A stretch of 64,000 nt of DNA from Eustoma russellianum (lineage: Eukaryota; Streptophyta; Magnoliopsida; Gentianales; Gentianaceae): the NCBI GenBank assembly GCA_036186865.1, contig AP025065.1, forward strand, positions 7,262,300 through 7,326,299. The letters are read 5' to 3'. Shown here piece by piece: positions 32,876-42,524 of this stretch. The first letter of the stretch is position 1. Each line of letters opens with the position of its first letter. Below the pieces are notes generated by a model, which had not been told where the DNA came from, did not search any database, and worked only from the letters and a program-made list of their open reading frames with translations. A program made the position numbers and the translations under genes.

Positions 32876-33132
32876 TATAGAAATGTTGAAGTATATTGTA
32901 GAAACACAGCATATGAAGACAGAATTCTTTTATTCAGTAGTTTAGAGAGTTTACAAGATATGTTCCTTGGAAACAAGTTTCCAGCCTACTAATCTTCTAT
33001 CTTTACATTGTATATATACACACAACTGATCAGCACAACTAACGGCTAGTTGATGGTGTGTCATCTAGCTGATGTCACACAAGTACAACAGTTAAAACGG
33101 TAACTTCAACTATTGGAGCTAACATTTCTACA
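32876..33132 (-). repeat. 5' LTR of element E
   Basis: 257 bp, no difference from 27082-27338 found by eye. Confidence 0.95.
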
Positions 33133-33137
33133 TGTCC

Positions 33138-34154
33138 TCGTGAATATTTCAACTTAGCAATACAATCGGGAATTAAACAATTGGTACAGCACATGGCAGA
33201 AACACATTTAAACAATCATTCTTTTCGATTATTGTTATGCTTAAAGCAATTTCACTTTTCTCCATGTACAATCAATTTTAATCAATTGAGGACGATCTTT
33301 CTAAGAAGAATCTATTTTTAATAAATACTACAACTATTTTGGATAAAACAATAAGCAGAACCAAGGAAATAGTAACCTTAAAAATTCCAACAGAAAAACA
33401 ATTATTTTCAAATGATTACAAAAAAAGAAAGAAACTGAAACCTTGCATTGAAAAAAAAGAAGCAACTAGAGGGGAAAAGAAAGAAACCAGTAACTATAGG
33501 CTTGTGGGCTGACCAATAAAAACTGTGATGGTTCAATTCAATCAAAAGAAACCTACAACCACTCAGGTTTGAGATTTGACATAAATCAAGATCAATATTC
33601 TGTTTGGTTTGCACAGTACAAAAAAATTACTTAGAGGATTTATTAATGATCAAAATAAACGACAACTATTGTTGTAATTGGGATATACTGAGTATGCTTG
33701 TTGTTATTGTTATTAAGGATCCAAATAATACGAGACTGTATCAAAAATTATCCAAAAAATACTCTCATTGTCACAACCTACTTTAATCCGAACCAGACCT
33801 GTAAACCTGATGTTCTCTTTGGACCTTTTAGAGAATTCTACTCTTTAGTCTTTGTTGACCGACCGTCAGCCTTTGGGTGATTTTAGTCGAGCGTTCAATG
33901 TCCTTGAGACTTAACCATACGAAAGGACGTTTCAAAACTTTTTCCAAAATCGTAATGCAATACAACAAATTGAAAGATCAAATATTTATAATATAACCAT
34001 ACAACATGTTCAATCATTAACTACAACAAATTGTCGGGCCAGTACATTTTTTTGCAGTTCTGGATATAGGAGCGATTTGCCATCTTTTGTCCTACACGCG
34101 TTGGGAAGCAGCTGCAAACGATGCTTGATATGCCCTGTGTAGAATGATGGCTTA
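33138..34154. other. Intergenic, no recognised feature
   Basis: AT-rich, no credible ORF. It was joined to 27061-27081 before element E inserted, and to 36499 onward before solo LTR F arose. Confidence 0.5.
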
Positions 34155-35470
34155 GTAACTGTTATAACCGACAAAATGTATGTGAATATATTAATAATAC
34201 AAAAAAAGTAAGTAATAAATAAAAAGTAATAATAATAATAAAGATAAGTATAAACTAGATAGTTATTAGAGTTACATTAGGAAACCTAAACCAAAATCAA
34301 ATAGGAAAAACCTAAAATCTACCCTAACTCTCCCACCATATATACACATACACGCATAATACTACAAAAAAAACAGCCGCCACACATACACACGCACGTT
34401 TAGGGAGAAAAAAAAAGAGAAGAGAGAAAAAGAGAGAAGAAGAAGGAAAGCGAGGCCCCGAACCCAAGTTTTAGTCCGTCGAATCTATTGGTGCTATCGT
34501 CAATCGAGGTAGGTGCCTCTTCCCCCTCAAATGGGTACGATCCATGCATGCTTTGATGATATATTTTATGTGGTTTCTTTGTTTTTAATTGTTTAAATTA
34601 TAGAATTGTATTTGTTTATATTTGGAATAACATGAGGTAATTGTTTATTGCTGCTATGTACTTGTATGTATATGATTTTGGTGATAGGATTGGATTGGGG
34701 TGGGAATACCCTTGAATTAACTCGAAAGATTTGGAATTTACATACTTAGTGAAGTTTAAAATTGCGTTTTGACCTTAGAATAAGTTCATCTAGCCCGGAA
34801 TAGGTTGGGATTGGGTTGAAAGTCGAAAAAACGGGTCTGACGGACGCATTTCAGGGGGTGGCGCGTGGGGCCCACGCGCGGCCCCTGACGGCGCGTCCGG
34901 ACACGTGATGACGTGTCTACTCCCAAAAGTTTTGTCTCGTTATAACGAGTCCAACGCAGCTGGTTTGAGGTCAATCGGAGTTAAAACGAAGATTTTATGG
35001 AGGTTAGAAGGAAATAGAAAAAAAATAAAAAAAAAGAAAATACTGTTGGACCGGCCAGGCTGCCGGACCGGACCGGATGGCCAGCGGACCGGACCAGGTA
35101 GCAGGCCGGCCCAAGCCGAAAAATAAAAAAAAAATCTAGAAATTAATTTCTGAAATGAATAAATAATAAATAATTAATTAAAATTAGTTTAAAATTCCAG
35201 AAAAATATATTTAATTATCAGAAAATTCTAAATAAATTCCAGAAAATATAAAAGTTTAAAATTAAATTATTCCCACTTAATTTCTGAATTTTAAGAAATG
35301 TAAGTAATTAAAAATAATTAGTAATAAATGGAATTAAATAAGGGAAAATTAGTAGAAAATTCTAGAAAATTAATACAAGCTAAGTAAAAATAAAAGGAAT
35401 GCTAAATAACTACTTTCCAATATTCGTAAATTTTATGAAGCCAAATATTGAGTGCCGGAGATGGTGAGGA

Positions 35471-35794
35471 TGGGCGTACGGGCCCCAGACGATTAGTGTT
35501 GAGTGCCGGAGTTGGTGAGGATGGGCGTACGGGCCCCAGGCGATTTTGTTGTTGCATTCATGGCACGTGCATTGCATTGGGAGTGGGCTGAGATGTACGG
35601 GTCTCAGACGCTCGAGTGGAGTGGACCATGGTGTACGGGCCATGAGTATGTGATTATGATGGATCATGGTGTACGGGCCATGGATACTTGGTAATGGTGG
35701 ATCGTGGTGCACGGACCACGGGCATCGGTTGGGGTGGATCGTGGTGTACGGGCCACGGGCATCCGCAAGGGTGGATTGTAGTGCACGGGCTACA
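35471..35794 (+). repeat. Hairpin array with constant loop and covarying stems in solo LTR F
   Basis: Eight small dyads share the loop GTACGG or TGTACGGG. Stems: GGGC/GCCC at 35472-35485 and 35523-35536; CTGAGA/TCTCAG at 35588-35607; CATGG/CCATG at 35627-35644 and 35665-35682; CGTGG/CCACG at 35703-35720 and 35740-35757; TGTAG/CTACA at 35777-35794. The loop is TGTACGGG, TGCACGGG or TGCACGGA in the last six. Most of the later units are preceded by GTGGATC or GTGGA and followed by GGCATC or a similar word. Stem sequence differs between units but both arms change together. Confidence 0.9.
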
Positions 35795-35966
35795 GGCATC
35801 CAGTCAATCCGGGGATCATGCATTGCATATAGGTCTAGGGCATATTGCATGACATGATTCTTGTAGCGTGTGACACGTTAATTGAGCATGCATCACGTAC
35901 TTGCGCATTTTTATGTGGAGTGCTTTACTTACCGCATTTACTTTATCTTATGCAAGTTATCTTATA

Positions 35967-36064
35967 TTTATGTGCTATGTGTTATATCATGTTTATGTGC
36001 TATGTGTTATATCATGTTATGTGCTATGTGTTATATCATGTTTATGTGCTATGTGGCTATATCG
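35967..36064 (+). repeat. 25-bp tandem repeat, four copies
   Basis: TTTATGTGCTATGTGTTATA… with copies at 35967-35991, 35992-36016, 36017-36040 and 36041-36064. The third has one base less and the fourth has diverged. Lies in solo LTR F, 170 bp after the hairpin array. Confidence 0.9.
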
Positions 36065-36498
36065 TTTCGGTATATACGTTTTGTATTTGTTTGAGGCGGG
36101 CATCTACTGGGTGATTTCTGTCACTCACCCCTACTTCCCAGATGAGCCGGATGAGGACTACGAGCATATCTTCATTGAGGACGGGACGGACATAGCAGAG
36201 TGGGCTGGTTGAGAGCTGCGGCTAGGATATGAGGGGACGCTGCAGCTGTTTTGTTCTTATTTATATTTTGAGGATTTCCACACACTACTTTACTATTTTA
36301 TTTCCAGAGTTTTATTTAGCAATGTAATGACGATTATTGAAGTTTAATATATGCTATGGTTTATGTTTCCGCGAAAAAAATTTCTACGTCATCTTTGACA
36401 AGTAAGAGATTGATTCAACGCTTTGTATTCTCCTTAGTGAGATACGGCGGGTGCACTGTTCCCGATGTTAGGGCTCGGGAGCGGGGCGCTACAGTAAC

Positions 36499-36871
36499 CG
36501 CATCTTTGTAAAGGTTTTCTGGCACACAATGGATGCGGCGCTGGATCAGCTAGACAGTATTGTAAAGGGAGATTTTTTAAGCGTCTCATCCGGAGGGTCC
36601 GTCGTCGGCATATGCACATACATGAGCATCATCCAAGGCACATGCACAGACATATGTCGGGACATGTGTACACTGGAACATCAGTACATGCGGATACATC
36701 CTTTTGAACACCAGCCGTTGACGGCAGGCATGCATTTGGTCGGGACGATCAGGAGGACATGCTTGGCATGGACGTTCTCGGCTTTGATGATCCATCACTC
36801 TTACAGTATGTCAGAGATTTGGAGATAGACTTGTCGCGGACAAAGATGCAAATACATGTACCATCTTAGGA
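36499..36871 (+). other. Unidentified ORF-like stretch beside solo LTR F
   Basis: G/C-richer than its surroundings, with two overlapping open stretches. One (to 36828) begins RIFVKVFWHTMDAALDQLD and is Cys/Met-rich later. The other, in a different frame from about 36738 to 36870, reads DDQEDMLGMDVLGFDDPSLL, which looks more protein-like. Neither resembles a family I know. It could be a fragment of a gene or transposon interrupted by the F insertion at 34160, followed by a frame change. Not strong enough to call a gene. Confidence 0.3.
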
Positions 36872-38723
36872 GACCGACATGCCGCTACCGCTACCACATT
36901 CACAGTCATAGCTGCAACGGCCAGAAGAACTATGTCTATCCAGACTTATTATACCTGTTCAGAGACCAAGAAGTAGAAGACGATATGATACCGGTGACTG
37001 TATGTAAGATATATATTGTATTTGTATTTTGTCGAACACATTTTATACTAAATCGTGAGTGGGTATAACGGTAAACAATTATGTATGATCTGTAACAATT
37101 ATGCAGCGTATCCAAGTGTGCTCTTTACTATTGATGGGTATCATGGGCTGAGTCTCGGCCAAGTTTGTGGTCATTCCTAGGGTAGAGAACATTAAATTGT
37201 GATCTATCGTATCATCCTTCTCTAAGAAATTGTGATAAAAATAATAATAATAATAATAGATGAAAAAAGTTATTAACGACTTTGGAACATTGCGGAAGAG
37301 AGGCAAGTGATCTACTACTTCGTTCGCTGGACCTGCTCTACCAGATCTCCTCAATCTAGTGGAATAACTTTTCCAAGTCAAAGGATTAGATCACACGAGT
37401 CCGCAATTTTAAGTCAAAGCTCAAAGAACTTCAGTTATAAACTAAATGGTTTTTCTTTTTTTAAGACAAAATTAACTAAATCATTTTTCTTTTAACTAAC
37501 AAGTTGAATGCTCTTTCCAAGGTAGTTATCATGCTTCGCTTTTATGCGATATGAAGGTGAGAGACCAACTTATTATAGGGTTGTTAGCAAGAGTGAAAAA
37601 AAACACAAAACAAGATTGGTGGTAATGAAGAAAAAGTTCAATATAATAAGTTTTCAAGTCATATAGATACATTGCAGGTTAAAATTTGACTAATCGGATG
37701 CATTACATTTTTTAATTTTTCTAATTGAGACTTTCTTTTAGCAAAGTTGAAGAATTGAGCAAGCAAGTGAGCAACCTAAGAAGTAAGATTCGCACGGCAT
37801 GTTGTATTCGTTTCTAAATTACATGAATGCAACTCTCTGCCACAAATTGATTCTTGTTTACCAAATCGAACTTACTAACGGCACTATCAATCGTTCAAGA
37901 GATAAAGGTAATCGTTTTTAATGCATGGTTTTTGTCCTGTTCTCTTTGTCTATCTACAAGTTTGTACCAATGAAGGGATTTAGACAAATTAGTGCAATCC
38001 GAATACTATAATAAATCCAAAAAAAGAACATTACATGAGCACGTTCAAGCGAGGAAGTAGTTCTAACTTCTAAAACAGATGTACCCATATATAAAAAGCT
38101 TACTTTTTGGGTGAGAATAAGGAGAACTTTTACGTAGCTGATTAGCAATAAGTCATTATTATCATTTCCACCAGGTTCTCTCTTAAACATAATTTATGAT
38201 TTAATAAGTACTGTTAAGATGCATAGTAGTTATTTATTGATCACTATAAAGTTTATTATATTTTTAATTTCATCCATTGATATATACCGTAACATGATTG
38301 ATATCTGTAAGTATTTCCACCACCATTGCATAGATTAACGGAATAATTGGTCAGATATATCATTACTTATAAAGGTGTACTAATTATGGTCACTATCATC
38401 TTGTTATTTTATTGATGCATGTTCTTATAAGTCTATCAGATGTATCAGATTTTGGAGTAAGTCTTTAAGAAGTCAACACGCAAGTGTGTGTATATGTGTG
38501 TGTGGAAGGCATCATAGCTAGACGTGTGGAGGTTTTCTTCAAAAGTAATTAAGTTGTCTAGGTTTGGAATGGATAACTTGTCTAACTCCTGCATTGGTTG
38601 GTACTAAAAGAGGGAGAATTTTGAGGGTAGATATTCGCTGCAACATGGCGCTTCAGGCAGCCTTTAGTGGCCAAGACTCCTCTCCTTCCAAATGACTACT
38701 GCAACACATAATAAGAAATATAC
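36872..38723. other. Intergenic, no recognised feature
   Basis: AT-rich. Short AAT/TAA repeat at about 37243-37258. No credible ORF. Confidence 0.5.
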
Positions 38724-38822
38724 TTTACATATTAATCAATCAGATTTCAAAACAATATCCTCCCAGCTGAAATATTTTTTTACATATTGATCAATCAGAT
38801 TTCAAAATAATATCCTGCCAGC
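38724..38822 (+). repeat. 44-bp direct duplication in the peroxidase promoter
   Basis: TTTACATATTAATCAATCAG… at 38724-38767 and again at 38779-38822 with three or four differences. It ends 103 bp before the TATA box, so it is well placed to duplicate promoter elements. Confidence 0.85.
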
Positions 38823-38924
38823 GGCTTAGGTACTATGGTGGGGTCTTCAAAAAAAATTGTTTTTTTTGCTGAATTGGTTAATCTAGACGAAGGTTAGATG
38901 TATCATTTGGGCGACTTTTTAGCT

Positions 38925-38932
38925 TATAAATA
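38925..38932 (+). promoter_or_regulatory. TATA box of the peroxidase gene
   Basis: TATAAATA, 85 bp upstream of the ATG at 39010. This predicts transcription starting near 38955-38965 with a 5' leader of about 50 bp. Confidence 0.75.
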
Positions 38933-39009
38933 GCAGAGCTTATGATCCTTGGCTTCATCACTCATAGACAAACCACTTCGAGCCTTAGTTCAAAGGTTAA
39001 TATTCACAA

Positions 39010-40820
39010 ATGGCATCGAGCTTTCTTCCATTAGTTAGTGTTTTAATTTTGTCAACAGTGTCACCTCTTCTTCTTGATGCTCTGAGTACAAATTACTATG
39101 CTAAAACATGCCCCAACACAGATTCAATCGTCACAAATGTTGTCAAGAAAGCCATGCAGAACGACAATACAGTTCCTGCAGCACTACTAAGGATGCATTT
39201 CCATGACTGCTTTATCAGAGTCAGTGAATTGTTTATAATTGTTCTTCCATGCTTCCATGATTTTCGCTGTTATACCATTATTTACATATGTGGCCTTGTT
39301 TAATTTGTAATAGGGTTGTGATGCTTCTGTGCTGCTAAATTCTACTGCCAATAACCAAGCTGAAAAATCTGGTCCTCCCAACATCTCGTTGCACGCATTT
39401 TATGTTATTGATGAAGCCAAAAGTGCACTCGAGAATGCATGCCCTGGCGTTGTTTCTTGCGCCGACATCGTGGCTTTGGCTGCAAGAGATGCAGTTGCAC
39501 TTGTAAGTGTCAGAACAGCGTCAGTCCTTCATGATATAAATAATTTACGTAGCATCTTGAGCATCGTTAATGTGTCTGCGTACAATTTTTAATGCATAAC
39601 ACTCAAATTGTTGGTAATGTATTATTAGTCTGGAGGTCCAACTTGGCAAGTGCCCAAGGGAAGAACAGATGGAAGAGTTTCAAAGGCAACAGAAACTCGA
39701 CAACTACCAGCGCCCACCTTCAATTTTTCGCAGTTACATCAAAGCTTCTCCCAGAGAGGCCTCTCCGATGATGATTTAGTCGCACTATCAGGTAAATTTC
39801 CTCACCCTTGTTCTCTGGACAGTCCTTCACTTCTCCAGAAGAAACACTTTGTTAGTCAATTTTCATAACATATCATACACTTGACCAACACTGCGCATGT
39901 ATTAACTCCAAAGGGGTCGGTCTGATTCCTTTATGTACTCGTCTTGGTGTTTCAACCCATCATATTCAATTTTTCTTGACCATATCCTTCCTCCTATCAA
40001 ATCAGATACATAACTATTAGAATAGTCTCGGAGACTAATAATGATGTGATGATATGATATGTGTATTCATGCTCGTTCTGAATTTAAAGTAGCATGATTT
40101 AAGTACAGATTAGTACTACCTCCGTTTCAAAAAATATAAGTCTGTTATGATTTTTTAAGTATGATATTGAAAAGTCTAAAAGAATTTATGTTTTGAATAT
40201 GATTTCGGTTGATGACTATCAGATCTATGGGCAGTAGTTTCAATTTCTTGAATTCATTGATTCACACATTCTGCATACATGTGTATTCCATTTCAGCAAG
40301 GATTTGAACACCATACCATGAGTTTTGTCTTTTCGTACTATCATTTCACAATAAAATTGTGTTGCACGTATATCATATTTATATGTAGTATTACAGGACG
40401 TTGATTGTATATGATATTGCAGGAGGGCACACCCTTGGGTTCGCTCATTGTTCATCCTTCCAGAACAGGATCCACAAATTCGACAAAACCAATGATATAG
40501 ATCCAACCCTGCAGACATCATTCGCAGCCAACCTAAGGAAAACTTGCCCCGCAATTAACACGGCCAAGAACGCAGGAGCCACCTTAGATTCTTCTCCAAC
40601 CACCTTCGACAACTCGTATTATCAATCCCTTCTGCAAGGCAAGAGTCTTTTCACTTCAGATCAAGTTCTATTGACCAATTCAAGAACCAAGGCGCTGATT
40701 ACAAAGTACGCCAGCTCCCAACAGGCATTCTTTGGAGCATTTGCACAATCTATGATTAAGATGAGTAGCATAAGTGGGGGTGGGCAAGAGGTTAGAAAGA
40801 ATTGCAGAGTTGTTAATTGA
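39010..40820 (+). CDS. PRX: Class III (secretory) peroxidase, four exons
   Basis: Haem peroxidase of the secretory pathway (EC 1.11.1.7 family), 319 residues, normal length. Exons: 39010-39219, 39314-39502, 39629-39791, 40423-40820, the classic four-exon plan with the first junction after HDCFIR. A signal peptide covers about residues 1-25. Distal site R61..H65 in LRMHFHDCF; proximal haem ligand H190 in GGHTLGFAHC; the conserved cysteines are present (for example TCP, HDC, GCD, CPGVVSCADI, AHC, TCP, NCR). It oxidises phenolics with H2O2 in the wall or vacuole, in lignin/suberin formation or H2O2 turnover. No long C-terminal extension, so extracellular location is likelier than vacuolar. The third intron (631 bp) contains a CTACCTCCGTTTCAAAA word like one end of a degraded MITE (about 40117). 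Confidence 0.96.
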
Positions 40821-42524
40821 TTAAATTATGTCGTCATCCGAGTCGGTAAGTGAGTTGGGTGTCATTGAGAGTACCGGCTTTATCTTCAGATTATTTATCA
40901 TTTTTTCATATTTTTTTAACTGGTCCAGCTTTGTATTTTTCAAGTTTCATGATTTGTTCGTGCGGTCGTGTGTATCAACATTTGTACTTGGCAACAAAGG
41001 TAACAGCCATGTATCACATATCATTCTTTTTTCCTGTTATGTTTTATTAATGGAAAGTTTCTTTTGGTCTTCAATTGGAAAATTTTCTTCCCTCACGAAT
41101 TAGAACAATTGTACAAACGTCGACGTTTTTATCCTTGTAATTGAAAGTACAAATACTGAGCAAAAATGTGAGACAAGATGTATAAGTATAACTACAACTA
41201 CAAACACACACAAGGTTGATTGGTCCATAATTTGGATAAATTTTGTTTTCCGTCCCATCTTTTTTAACAAATTTGTTTTCCATCCCATCTTTTTAACAAA
41301 TACAAGAATACCCTTACAACATAAAACGTGTCTTGTAATTGTCAAACTTGTCACTTTTTCTTGCATTACATCACGATTCAATGTATATGATATCGTAATA
41401 CTGTAATGTGACATTAGAGTATAGTAAATATAAGTTTCACTTTTCAACAACATTCAAACTTAGATTTACTAGGCACCGAGATTCTGGTACATAGTATAAT
41501 GTATTACAATGTCATACACATCTAGATACTGCTGTTTAGATACGATCAATTCTTGACAATATATTACTACCTCAATCTCTCTATTTAACCATCGAATAGT
41601 GGCTTTATTACGTTGTACTCATTGTTGTATCGTGATGGTTTTAAATCCAGTCTTGTCAAAAAATACACCGTTCGATTGTCACAAATCACTTCCCATAAAA
41701 AAATAATAACAAATGAGAGTGGAACACATACCAGGAATAAATGAACGACAAAGCAAAAACACAATAGAAAGAACACGAAATTTCTTGTAGAAAAGCTCTC
41801 TTGGCCGGCTCAAAAACCACACACATATAGCCGGCCTATATGCTTGTATTTATAGAAAAATTCAACAAGGAGATGAACATAGACTACAACTAGAAACCCT
41901 GTTCAAGATGAGATAATGATAAAAGCCATATCCGAAATCAAATACTTAAAACCTATTGTAATCCATATTCCTAAACTTGGGTTAATCCTAACAATGGTTA
42001 AATGTGTTCACTGGTAAAAGTTATCATTTTTATAATGTAACAGAAGAATATACACAAACGAAGGAATAAACACATGCAAACACACACATATACACACATA
42101 ATTGCATATATTATATCCTTTGCATGTCCCCCCATCCATGAATTATTACTACAATAATTAATAATTGTTCGATGATTAATTATAAATTTGTGTATAATTA
42201 CATAAACTATTAATTGCACAACATATAGATGTGCGCGTGTAAAATGGGGAGAGCAAAATGATAACGTTGCTCTGGTACCTGTTACTGCCACTTAGCTCCA
42301 TTGCCACAAGCATTTCTGGTGGAGTTTTTGGACGGGTAAAATGGCACTATGAGTGGATACTAAAGAAGGCAGCTGTTTGATAAGGTTTTTCAGTGCGCAC
42401 ACGCAAGAATGCACCAACTCTCTCAGTTCCCATGCTGAGTTTAGGCCAAAGTTTTTTCCAGATTGCATCTCTTATTAAGAGGGGTTTGGCAGCTCGACCA
42501 ATTAGCCAAGTATTTTGCAGAGCA
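40821..42524. other. Intergenic between peroxidase and subtilase
   Basis: AT-rich, no credible ORF. A 30-bp phrase (TTTGTTTTCCGTCCCATC and a close copy) is tandemly repeated at about 41240-41295. The last few hundred bases must hold the subtilase promoter, but I see no clear TATA box. Confidence 0.5.

Larger units (their letters stand above)
27082..33132 (-). mobile_element. Copia LTR retrotransposon E, nearly intact
   Basis: LTRs of 257 bp at 27082-27338 and 32876-33132 look identical by eye. The target duplication is TGTCC (27077-27081, 33133-33137). The primer site lies directly against the right LTR (minus strand, 32864-32875), and the polypurine tract complement CTCCCCCTCAAG is at 27339-27350. 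On its own strand the LTR starts TG but ends TA (…CTATA), a non-canonical terminus present in both LTRs. Gag and pol are long open frames with one frame change between them. Identical LTRs indicate a recent insertion. Confidence 0.96.
34160..36493 (+). mobile_element. Solo LTR F (2334 bp)
   Basis: Starts TGTTATAACC and ends GGGGCGCTACA, with a perfect 5-bp target duplication GTAAC at 34155-34159 and 36494-36498 and no internal region. It therefore arose by recombination between two LTRs of one element. The last 80 bp (CTCCTTAGTGAGATACGGCGG…GGGAGCGGGGCGCTACA) match the ends of element G's LTRs, so both belong to one Ty3-like superfamily of long LTRs. Contains a CA/AG-rich leader (34360-34460), a hairpin array (35471-35794) and a 25-bp tandem repeat (35967-36064). 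No coding sequence. Confidence 0.92.

Noticed and set aside
35410..36212. Overlapping ORFs in solo LTR F
   Set aside because: They are by-products of tandem repeats and hairpins; no protein family is recognisable.
40110..40240. CTACCTCCGTTTCAAAA word as a Stowaway MITE in peroxidase intron 3
   Set aside because: Only one end is recognisable; no matching second terminus or TA duplication could be found.
42393..42524. Upstream in-frame extension of the subtilase start
   Set aside because: Adds 44 residues before the signal peptide, which would hide it; the start at 42525 fits the family.
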